Of a DNA stretch of 64,000 nucleotides, positions 36,864 through 44,899 are shown one piece after another. A model generated the notes under the pieces. The model did no database searches, was not told the origin of the DNA, and saw only the letters and a list, made by a program, of their open reading frames with translations. Source of the DNA: CBDIHP01 sp965279195 (GTDB lineage Bacteria > Planctomycetota > Planctomycetia > Isosphaerales > Isosphaeraceae); the NCBI GenBank assembly GCA_965279195.1, contig CBDIHP010000045.1, positions 62,001 through 126,000 of the forward strand, in the 5' to 3' direction. The number at the start of each line of letters is the position of its first letter. Position 1 is the first letter of the stretch. Made by a program: the position numbers and the translations under genes.

Positions 36864-37847
36864 TCAACGCCGCCGGGTCGCCTCGACCTCCCGGTTCACG
36901 ACGCACTCGGCCGGCCAGCGGCCTTCGAGAACGTCCACGATGCAGCGGGCGGCCAGCTCGGCCATGTCGGACATGCTCTTGGAGTCGATCCCGCCGATGT
37001 GCGGGCTGGCGATGACGTTCGGGAGCCCCACCAGCGGGTTCCCCGCCTCCGGCGGCTCACTCTGGAACACATCCAGGCCCGCCCCGGCCAGATGGCCCGA
37101 TTTCAGGGCGTCCGCGAGATCCGCCTCGACGACCAGGCCGCCACGCGCGGTGTTGATCAGGACCGAGCCCGGCTTCATCAGGCCGAAGACCTTGCGATCG
37201 AACAGGTTGCGGGTCGAGTCGATCAGCGGGGCGTGGAGGCTGACCACGTCCGACTGCCTGAGCAGGTCCACGAACTCGACCCGCTCGACCCCCATCGCGG
37301 CGGCCGAGCCGTCGTCGGGCGTCACGTCGAAGGCGACCACCCGCATCTCGAACGCCCGGGCCCGGCCGGCCATCGCCTTGCCGATCCGCCCCAACCCGAC
37401 CAGCCCCAACGTCTTGCCGCGCAGAGGGGCGACGAGCGTCCGGTTCCAGCCGCCGGCCTTGACCGTCTCGTGGTTGTTCACGACGTCTCGGGTCAGCCCG
37501 AGCAACAGTCCGAACGCCTGCTCGGCCACGCTGCCCTGGTTGGTCCCGGGAGTGATGGTGACGGGGATGCCCAGCTCGGTCGAGGCCGGGATGTCCACCG
37601 CGTCGTACCCGACCCCGGTCCTGGCGATGACGTTCAAGTTCGGGGCGAGTTTCAGGATGTCCCGGGACAGCGGCTCGCCGCCGGCCATGTGGGCGTCGAC
37701 CCCGGGCAACATCGCCCGGAGCTGCTCGGCGGTCATGGTGCCCTCGCCCTCGGGGTAGATGAGGGTGCAGCCGGCGGCTTCGAGGACGTCGCGGTACGGG
37801 CCGGGGAGGCGGCGAATCGGCTCGGGGCCGATCAGGACGATGGGCAT
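36864..37847 (-). CDS. D-2-hydroxyacid dehydrogenase (phosphoglycerate-dehydrogenase-like)
   Basis: A 327-residue NAD-dependent dehydrogenase without the C-terminal ACT domain of SerA. It has the nucleotide motif GLVGLGRIGKAMAGRA, the catalytic arginine in INTARGGLVVEADLADAL, the glutamate region DVFQSEPPEAGNPLVGLPNV and the catalytic histidine in ASPHIGGID. It could be 3-phosphoglycerate dehydrogenase for serine synthesis or a related 2-hydroxyacid enzyme. ATG 37847 begins a normal Rossmann-type catalytic domain. Confidence 0.9.
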   Translation of the reverse strand: MPIVLIGPEPIRRLPGPYRDVLEAAGCTLIYPEGEGTMTAEQLRAMLPGVDAHMAGGEPLSRDILKLAPNLNVIARTGVGYDAVDIPASTELGIPVTITPGTNQGSVAEQAFGLLLGLTRDVVNNHETVKAGGWNRTLVAPLRGKTLGLVGLGRIGKAMAGRARAFEMRVVAFDVTPDDGSAAAMGVERVEFVDLLRQSDVVSLHAPLIDSTRNLFDRKVFGLMKPGSVLINTARGGLVVEADLADALKSGHLAGAGLDVFQSEPPEAGNPLVGLPNVIASPHIGGIDSKSMSDMAELAARCIVDVLEGRWPAECVVNREVEATRRR

Positions 37848-38133
37848 GGTCGTGGCCGGGAGAAGGGAGGTCGGGGCTCGGGTGGAGGAATCGCGACAGC
37901 ATAGCCGACCCGACCGGCCTCACCAATCGTCCTCCCCTGGGCAGAACATCAAGTCGGGGCGAGAGGCCGCCCGATCTATCACCGGTATCTAGGGAAATCC
38001 CCGCGCCGGTTCGGATTGTGGGATTTCGCCCCGGGTGCTAGAACGTCGCCGAACCCGGCATGCCCGGCCCGTCCCGGGCCGGTCGTGAAGGCAAGGACGC
38101 CCCAGGGTCACATCGTTCCTGGCGAATGCCCTC

Positions 38134-40374
38134 ATGAAGAACTTCGCCCGCTTGTGTCGATTCGCCCGGCCCTACCGGGTCCGGTTCGTCCTGTCGATCG
38201 GCTGCGCGGCCATGGTCGCGGTGCTGTTCGGCGGGAACATCGGTCTGGTCTATCCGCTGCTCCAGATCCTCTTCCAGAACCAGAACGCCCAGCACTGGGT
38301 CGCCGAGCGCGTCGACGCCTCCAAGACGGAGGTGGCTGGCATCGAGGCCCGGCTTGGCGAGATCGCCTTCCTGTCCACCGATCCCCGGCCGACCGCGGCC
38401 GAGGTCCGGCAGCGGCACCAGGCGTACGGGACCAGCCAGAAGGAACGCTCGACCAGGCTCCAGGAACTCCGTCGCAAGACCATCGACGACGCCATCGAGG
38501 GAGCGAACCTCTCCGATTCCGGGGTCGAGAAGCACCTCGGCAAGCCGGTCCCCGACCGCGAGCTGACCGTCCTCGACGCCAGGCTCGCCGAGCTCAACCG
38601 CTCGTTCCGCCCCTTCAACGAGTCCGGCCCGTCCGCGCTCGTCGGCCGAAAGGACGAACTGGAGAAGGAACTCTACTGGTCGAACGTCTGGCTCAACGGC
38701 TACCTCTGGGCCCAGCCCCGGGTCGAGCGCTACCTGCCGGCCGAAGGCTTCCGAACGCTGATGTTCCTGATCGGCATCCTGATGGTCACGGTCGCCCTCC
38801 GCGGTTTCTTCCAGTTCCTCCAGGAAGTGCTCGTCGCCGACATGGCGCAGCTCAGCCTGTTCGACATCCGCAACCAGTTCTTCCGCAAGACCATGGCCCT
38901 GGACCTCGGGGCCTTCAACGAGCAGGGGACGTCCGACACCATCGCCCGGTTCACCAACGACCTCGAATCGGTGAATCAGGGGATGCTCACCATTTTCGGA
39001 AGAGTCGTCCGCGAGCCCCTGCGGATCGTCAGCTGCCTCGGCGGGGCCCTCTGGCTCAACTGGCGGCTCACGCTCCTGGCGCTCGTGCTCGTGCCCGTCT
39101 CGGCCGCGACGACCTACCGCGCCGGCAAGATCATGAAGCGGGCGGTCCGGAAGTCGCTCGAAAGCATGTCGAATATTTACAAGATCCTCCAGGAGAGCCT
39201 GCAGGGGGTGAAGGTCGTCAAGGCGTTCACCATGGAACGCTACGAACGTCGGCGGTTCTTCCTGGAGACCAAGAGCTTCTACAAGAAGAGCATCCGGGTC
39301 GCGACCATCGACGCCCTCTCCGACCCCGTGCTCGAACTGCTCTCGCTCTCGACCGTCTCGATCGCGCTGCTCTCCGGCTCGTTCCTCGTCCTGCGGCACA
39401 CGACCATGCTCGACCTGGGCTTCTTCAAGCTCCAGCTCGCCGCGCGGCCGATGGCGATGGAAGACCTGTTCACGCTCTACGCCATGCTCGCCGGGATCTC
39501 CGACCCCGTCCGCAAGCTGGCGAACGTGCACTCGAAGATCCAGCGGGCCGCCGCCGCCGCCGACCGCGTGTGTGCCCTGATGGACCGCGAGCCCGCCGTG
39601 GTCGACAACCCCCGCACCGTTCGGCTACCCCGGCACCAGAGGACGATCGACTTCGACAGGGTCGAGTTCGGCTACCCCGGCCGGCCGCCCGTCCTTCAAG
39701 GGCTGTCGCTCACCGTCCGCCACGGCGAGACCATCGCGCTCGTCGGCTCGAACGGCTGCGGCAAGTCCACGCTCATGAGCCTGCTGCCGAGGTTCTACGA
39801 CGTCCAGGGCGGGGCCATCCGGATCGACGGCCACGACATCCGCGAGGTCCGCACGCGGAGCCTCCGCGCCCAGATCGGCATGGTGACGCAGGAGACCATC
39901 CTGTTCAACGACACCATCGCCAACAACATCGCCTACGGCAACCGCCACATCAGTCGCGACGCCATCGTCGCCGCTGCCAAGCGATCGTATGCCCACCAGT
40001 TCATCACCGCACTGCCCGATGGCTACGACACCATGGTGGGCGAGTCCGGCAATGGCCTCTCCGGCGGCCAGAAGCAGCGGATCGCCCTGGCCCGCGCGAT
40101 GCTCCGCGACCCGGCCATCCTCATCCTCGACGAGGCCACGAGCGCGGTCGACATCCAGGACGAGGCCCTGATCCGCAAGGCCGTCGAGGAGTTCGCCCGC
40201 GGCCGGACGACCTTCCTCATCACCCACAGCATGGGCACCCTGCAGTTCGCCGACCGCATCGTGCTGATGGACTCCGGCCGAATCGACGCCGTCGGCACCG
40301 AGGCCGAACTCCGCAAGTCCTCGCCGCTCTACCGGAAACTCTACGAGATCCACTTTCAACGCGAAAGCGCCTGA
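38134..40374 (+). CDS. ABC exporter, MsbA-like fused permease/ATPase
   Basis: A 746-residue half-transporter. It has six membrane helices, with an unusual soluble insertion of about 150 residues (roughly 50-200, charged and helical) between helices 1 and 2. The ATPase domain carries Walker A GSNGCGKST, signature LSGGQKQ, Walker B ILILDEATS and the H-loop THSMGTL. The permease resembles lipid/multidrug exporters. The substrate is unknown, and a lipid A-core type substrate would fit an LpxH-bearing genome. ATG 38134 opens the first helix region. No partner gene is adjacent. Confidence 0.92.
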   Translation: MKNFARLCRFARPYRVRFVLSIGCAAMVAVLFGGNIGLVYPLLQILFQNQNAQHWVAERVDASKTEVAGIEARLGEIAFLSTDPRPTAAEVRQRHQAYGTSQKERSTRLQELRRKTIDDAIEGANLSDSGVEKHLGKPVPDRELTVLDARLAELNRSFRPFNESGPSALVGRKDELEKELYWSNVWLNGYLWAQPRVERYLPAEGFRTLMFLIGILMVTVALRGFFQFLQEVLVADMAQLSLFDIRNQFFRKTMALDLGAFNEQGTSDTIARFTNDLESVNQGMLTIFGRVVREPLRIVSCLGGALWLNWRLTLLALVLVPVSAATTYRAGKIMKRAVRKSLESMSNIYKILQESLQGVKVVKAFTMERYERRRFFLETKSFYKKSIRVATIDALSDPVLELLSLSTVSIALLSGSFLVLRHTTMLDLGFFKLQLAARPMAMEDLFTLYAMLAGISDPVRKLANVHSKIQRAAAAADRVCALMDREPAVVDNPRTVRLPRHQRTIDFDRVEFGYPGRPPVLQGLSLTVRHGETIALVGSNGCGKSTLMSLLPRFYDVQGGAIRIDGHDIREVRTRSLRAQIGMVTQETILFNDTIANNIAYGNRHISRDAIVAAAKRSYAHQFITALPDGYDTMVGESGNGLSGGQKQRIALARAMLRDPAILILDEATSAVDIQDEALIRKAVEEFARGRTTFLITHSMGTLQFADRIVLMDSGRIDAVGTEAELRKSSPLYRKLYEIHFQRESA

Positions 40375-40437
40375 GCATTCGTAGTTGTCATCCTTTGTGA
40401 TGTCTCGCCGATCCCATCGGCAGGGGCCGTGATCGCT

Positions 40438-40591
40438 GGGCGAGGGTGTCCAGCCCCTGCCTTCGCGAGGTGATCCCACCGAACCGGGTCGTCAGACCCT
40501 TCCCCTGAGCTGTCAGGTTGGAGGGTCGGGAGACCCGATTCGGCGGATTCCTACGATCAGCGCAAAAGCGGCGTCTGGAGACTCGCGCCCG
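40438..40591. mobile_element. palindromic miniature element, copy 3 (degenerate)
   Basis: About 154 bases from GGGCGAGGGTGTCCAG to CTGGAGACTCGCGCCC. The right half aligns with copies 1 and 2 through GGGAGACCCGATTCGGCGGATTC. The ends are imperfect inverted repeats. It lies in the 259-base gap between the ABC exporter and the convergent SH3-like gene. Confidence 0.5.
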
Positions 40592-40633
40592 GCGCGATTG
40601 CCCCGGCTCGGCCGAGACGGCCGGCTTGAATCG

Positions 40634-41506
40634 TCAGGGGATCATATTTAAAGGCACGACCAAAAACTCGATGCCACCCCAGGAGACATCTGCATTCTGA
40701 GACGTGTTCAAGTCCGCAAGCGGCTCCGGCTTCCCTCGGCCGTCGAATACCACCGTCGGCAGCGCTCCCTTCAAAACCTCGGGCGAGACTTCGCCGCCGC
40801 TCCCGAGCCGGCCGAGAACCGCCCGCAACTTCACCGATGGGGCGCCGCCCGCCAGTTGGCGCAGCAGGATCGACACCTCATCCCGGCTCAGCAACACGCC
40901 CCAGGATTCGCGGGCCAGCGACACCGCCTTGACCCACCCCCGCCGCGACACCGCCGACCACGGCTTCTCCCGACCCCACACGGCGACCTCGACATCCCCG
41001 CCGCGGACTTCCAGGACCGGCAACGCCGTCTGACCGACCTCGATCACCTGGCCTGAGGTCGCATCGGCTGATTCGCGTAGTTCGATCTGACCACTCGGCA
41101 CCGTGAGCACGAGGCGGGTGTTCCACGGCAAGACCTCCGAGGCCGAGACCCATCCGCGCGGGGAACGATTTCCGACGCGGTAATGCGTCGGCGTCCCCAC
41201 CAGGGGCCAGACGTCGTAGACGTCGAGGGATTGCCGTCGCGGGAGCGTCTCGATCGCCTGGCCTCCTGGCCTGTCGCTGACCGGCACGCCGTCGCGGAGC
41301 AAGAGCACGCGCTCGACCATGGCACCGGCGACGACCCTGGGCGACTTCGACGCCGGTACGGGCGGGCCCTCGGTCAGCCGACGGATCCGCTCCGAGGCCG
41401 CCGCGCGGATCGGCCGCGTCCAGCGTTCGCCATAGGCGAGAGCGAGCACGGCCGCGAGGAGCACGGCGAGCGTCGGCAGAGGGTATCGGATCGGCGGAGG
41501 TGTCAC
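40634..41506 (-). CDS. membrane-anchored SH3-like protein, last gene of the Hsp70/VWA/FHA module
   Basis: A 290-residue protein. An N-terminal membrane helix (LPTLAVLLAAVLALAYGERW, residues 10-30) is followed by a region with two SH3-like beta units (RQSLDVYDVWPLVGTPTHYRV...GWVSASEV and LPVLEVRGGDVEVAVW...RRGWVKAV). A C-terminal part of unknown fold follows. GTG 41506 lies 4 bases after the VWA gene's stop. Bacterial SH3 domains often bind peptidoglycan, so an envelope location is likely. It is tightly linked to the five upstream genes, so it is probably a component of that system. Confidence 0.75.
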   Translation of the reverse strand: MTPPPIRYPLPTLAVLLAAVLALAYGERWTRPIRAAASERIRRLTEGPPVPASKSPRVVAGAMVERVLLLRDGVPVSDRPGGQAIETLPRRQSLDVYDVWPLVGTPTHYRVGNRSPRGWVSASEVLPWNTRLVLTVPSGQIELRESADATSGQVIEVGQTALPVLEVRGGDVEVAVWGREKPWSAVSRRGWVKAVSLARESWGVLLSRDEVSILLRQLAGGAPSVKLRAVLGRLGSGGEVSPEVLKGALPTVVFDGRGKPEPLADLNTSQNADVSWGGIEFLVVPLNMIP

Positions 41507-41510
41507 GGGG

Positions 41511-42557
41511 TTATGCCTGAATCCCTGCGGTCGTGGATCGGTTGTTGCGGAGGATGCCCGGGAGCGCGGCGAGCAGCCCGAGGCCGGCGAACAGGCCGAG
41601 GTAGAGCCAAGACCAGCCCGACGCCGGCACGACCATCCCTCGGATGAACACGGCCGTCTCGCCCGCCGACTGGCTCTTCTTGTAGAAGACCTGGATCGGC
41701 CGAAGGGTGCCGTCCTGAAGCTTCCTGTCCGTGTTATAGGTGAGGCTGTAGCTCGAACCGAGCCGTTCGGCGATCTCCTCGTAGATCTTCCGCAGCTCGT
41801 CGGCGTTGGTCGCGCGATAGTAATTGCCACGAGTCTGTTCGGCCAGGAGCCGGAGCTTCTCGCTCGCCAGTTCGCCTTCGTCGCCGAGGGCGAGGGCGTG
41901 GACCGGGAGGCTCATCCGGCGCGCGAGGGCGATGACCGATTCGAGGTCGGCCGACTGGCTGAACGTGTCCTCGCCGTCGGTCAGGGCCAGCACCGCGCGT
42001 CGGCCTTGCTGGGCCGAGAGAATCTCCAAAGCTTCGGCCACGGCGTCGAAGTATCGGGTCGAGCCGACGGCTTCGAGACGGTTGACCGACCGGAGGATCC
42101 GCTCGCGATCGGTCGTGAACGGGCAAATGAGATCGACTCTCGAACTGAACGCGATCACCGCCACCTTCGACCCTTCTGGCAACTGTTCGACGAAGCTCGC
42201 CACCGCGCGCTTGAGCGAACGCATGCGATTGTCTTCGTTCATGCTGCCACTGCGGTCGACCACGAGGACCACCGTCGTCGGACGGACCTCCTTCGAGATC
42301 GGCGCCTCGAATCCCAGGATCGGGCGGTCCTTGCCGTCTTCGGTGACGCGGAACTCGTCCCGGGCGGCGTCGCGGATGAAGCTGCCGTCGGGGTTCTTGA
42401 GTTCGAAGTAGACGGTGATCTCGGGGAACTTCGACTCGTCCGGCTGGGTCACGACGACCGTCGGTTCCTTCTGAGCCCCGGCAGGTTCCTGCGCGCGAAC
42501 GAAGCCAATCGGGCCGGCCAGGAGCACGAGGGCGATCACAGTCGTACGAATCCGCAT
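41511..42557 (-). CDS. exported VWA-domain protein with C-terminal membrane helix
   Basis: A 348-residue protein with a signal peptide (residues 1-22) and a short beta domain. A VWA domain follows with an intact MIDAS: DRSGSMNED (DxSxS), the threonine in VGSTRYFDAV and the aspartate in ALTDGEDTFS. It ends with a membrane helix (WLYLGLFAGLGLLAALPGIL) near residue 325. The layout resembles BatA-like VWA proteins facing the periplasm. A ribosome-binding site GGGAGG lies upstream of ATG 42557. It starts 11 bases after the FHA/TM gene stop and belongs to the module. Confidence 0.9.
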   Translation of the reverse strand: MRIRTTVIALVLLAGPIGFVRAQEPAGAQKEPTVVVTQPDESKFPEITVYFELKNPDGSFIRDAARDEFRVTEDGKDRPILGFEAPISKEVRPTTVVLVVDRSGSMNEDNRMRSLKRAVASFVEQLPEGSKVAVIAFSSRVDLICPFTTDRERILRSVNRLEAVGSTRYFDAVAEALEILSAQQGRRAVLALTDGEDTFSQSADLESVIALARRMSLPVHALALGDEGELASEKLRLLAEQTRGNYYRATNADELRKIYEEIAERLGSSYSLTYNTDRKLQDGTLRPIQVFYKKSQSAGETAVFIRGMVVPASGWSWLYLGLFAGLGLLAALPGILRNNRSTTAGIQA

Positions 42558-42568
42558 ACGATCCTCCC

Positions 42569-43985
42569 TCAGCGGGTTCGAGGCTTGACGAGCCGGAGCG
42601 ACGCCCCGCCCAGGAGGGTGCCGAGCACCGCCCAGAGCACAGTCGGCAGGACCAGCGAGTTCGACCAGCTCCCGAGGATCGGATCGATCGTCCTGACCGT
42701 CGCGACCAGCACGCTCGCGACCAGCACGCCCAGTCCCGCCCCGGCGAATGCCGCGAACGGCAGGTTGACCAGCGACTTCGCCCGCAGCGACAGGAACGCG
42801 CCGAACGAACCCAATCCGGCGGCCAGCAGGGCGGCGACCCCGATCAGGTGCGGCGGTTCCGACACCGAGACCGTCCCGAGCGTCCACGAACCGCCGAAGG
42901 ACACAGCCAGGCGCAGCAGTGCGAATCCGATCGCGAATGCGATCACGCGTTGAGTTGTCCCGAAGGAAACCAGAATCGATGTGAACAGATCCGCAAGGGC
43001 CGACTGTGAAGCCGGCCCGTCAACTGCGGGGATTGGATCGGCCGAGGGTTTCGGTTTCGACTCCAGGACGACCTCGACCCGGGCCGAGCCGCCGTCGCTC
43101 TCGATGACGACGAACGCGGAAATGGGGGAACGAACCCAATTCGGAGGGGTCTCGACGTCGATGGCGATGTCGGTCTGGTCGACCGTGGCGATCGCGGTCG
43201 CGAACTGCGCCGAACGAACCCAATTCGTGCCGGCGGGCTCGATCCGCATCCGGCTCCGGAGCAGGCCGTGGCCGATGTTCGAGATCCGCAAGCTGGCTCG
43301 CGAGACGCTCCCTTCCGCACCGGGGCGGACGCTCAATCGCGAAGGGTGAACATCGAGTTCGGGTTGGATCGGCTTGGTCGCGGGGAGCTGTCTGAGCCAC
43401 GCGTCGAGCTGCTCGTCCGGCGACGTCCCGGGTTTGGGTCGCGGGCTGTATCGCTCGAAATTGCGGGAACAAAGCCAATCGGCCAGCCGACCCGACGTGA
43501 GCTCGTCACGGAGGGCGGCCCACTTCTGGCTCGACAGCGTGACGACCTCGTCCCAGGTCCTGCAGGTCGTGCCGTCGTTGAGGGTCAGGACGATCCCGCC
43601 GGCCGGGGCCGACTTGGGGGATCCGGACGGATGCCGGGGTGGTGCTCTGAGTATGGGATGATCGGAAGAGGAGCTGCACGCCGGCGAGCTGGATGAGGTC
43701 GCCCTCCTGGAGTGGCCGGGCCTGGCCGGGGAGCAGTCGCTGGCGATTCACGAAGGTCCCGCCGGGGGTTTCGAGGTCGCGGAGCAGGGCATTGCCGTTT
43801 GAGATGTCGAGACTGGCATGCCGGGCGGACATCCTGCGGGTGGGCGAGGTCTCCTGGTCGGCCAGGTCCAGGCCGGGCGAGCCGTTGAGGGCGTTCCCGA
43901 GCACCTGCTCGCCGGGGCGCAAGGGGTAGCGCTTCCCCTCCTCGCGGCCCTTGACGATCTCGAGCACCCAGCCATTCGCGCCCAT
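42569..43985 (-). CDS. FHA-domain / four-TM protein interrupted by a one-base frameshift
   Basis: The reading frame that begins at ATG 43985 encodes an FHA domain (MGANGWVLEIVKGREEGKRY, then RRMSARHASLDI and PGGTFVNRQRLLPGQ). It then loses its natural continuation. The frame shifted by +1 at about 43616-43620 carries on as APAGGIVLTLNDGTT, a beta domain (VRPGAEGSVSRASLRI) and four membrane helices, ending at 42569. The shift lies in a run of five C. The span is 1417 bases, one more than a multiple of three, so removing a single base gives an intact 471-residue protein. A sequencing error, a recent mutation or programmed +1 frameshifting could all explain it. It is part of the Hsp70/VWA module. 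Confidence 0.7.
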
Positions 43986-44017
43986 AAACCCATCCACTCC
44001 CGAACAATCCGGAACAA

Positions 44018-44899
44018 TTAACCGCGCTGACGGAAGATCAACTGAGTCTGCCCCAGCTCGATGCGGTCCCCGTCCTTTAACGAGCATACCGCGCCGACGG
44101 GGCTGCCGTTCACCCTGGTGAGCGCGTCGGACGACACTGGCCGGATCGTGTACCCCGTCGGCGTCAGCTCGATCCGGGCATGCTGCCGGGCCACGGTCGG
44201 GTCGCCGAACAGGCCGACATCGGCCCACTCGTCCAGCCCCAGCGACGACTCCTTGCGCGTCAGCATGCAGGCCCGCCCCTCCTGCCGGCCGCTGACGATC
44301 TGAACCCAGGTCCGCCGCAGGGCTTGCTCGACCAGTGCGAGAAACAGGCCCAGGCCCGCGCCGAGGGGCAGGATCCCGACCGCCTGGCCGAAGGTGGGAC
44401 GATCGCTCATGCCTTGACGGATCCACTCGAAAACGAACCCGCCGAGGAAGCCGCCCAGCACGCCCCCGATCATCCCCTGGATGAGCCGGGCCTGCGAGCG
44501 GCCGACGATCCCCTGGCTGACGCCGATCCCCAACCCGAGGATCCCCCAGGACACCGCTCGTCCGATCAGCCCGCCCTGGAACTGCCCGAGGACGAACTCG
44601 CCGACCACCAGCCCGACGGCCCCGCCTAGCGCCCCGGCGATGGCCCCCCATGTCACCGACCGCGCCAGACGGAACCATGCCCCGTCGCGCAGCGGGCCGC
44701 TGACGTTGAGCAGGAACCCGATGGCCCCGCCGATCGCCACGCCGGCCAGGGCGTCGCGGATCCAGATGACCTCGGAGTGGACGAGTTCGACGTAGAGATA
44801 GAGACCCGTCAATGCCCCGATGGCTCCCGCCACGGCGAGGTCATACGCCTGCCTGGCGTTCGCCCGGAGCGTGCCGACTCCCGATGAGGCCGTGCTCAT
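44018..44899 (-). CDS. glycine-rich membrane protein with C-terminal FHA domain
   Basis: A 293-residue protein. Residues 20-190 contain four to six glycine-rich helices (GGAIGFLLN, GAIAGALGGAVGLVVGEFVLGQ, GGVLGGFLGGFVF), resembling glycine-zipper membrane segments. The last 100 residues form an FHA domain (SGRQEGRACMLTRKESSLGLDE, ARQHARIELTPTGYTI, RVNGSPVGAVCSLKDGDRIELG). Its ATG overlaps the stop of the Hsp70-VWA gene by four bases (ATGA). FHA domains bind phosphothreonine, which ties this module to Ser/Thr kinases. No kinase is next to it. Confidence 0.85.
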   Translation of the reverse strand: MSTASSGVGTLRANARQAYDLAVAGAIGALTGLYLYVELVHSEVIWIRDALAGVAIGGAIGFLLNVSGPLRDGAWFRLARSVTWGAIAGALGGAVGLVVGEFVLGQFQGGLIGRAVSWGILGLGIGVSQGIVGRSQARLIQGMIGGVLGGFLGGFVFEWIRQGMSDRPTFGQAVGILPLGAGLGLFLALVEQALRRTWVQIVSGRQEGRACMLTRKESSLGLDEWADVGLFGDPTVARQHARIELTPTGYTIRPVSSDALTRVNGSPVGAVCSLKDGDRIELGQTQLIFRQRG

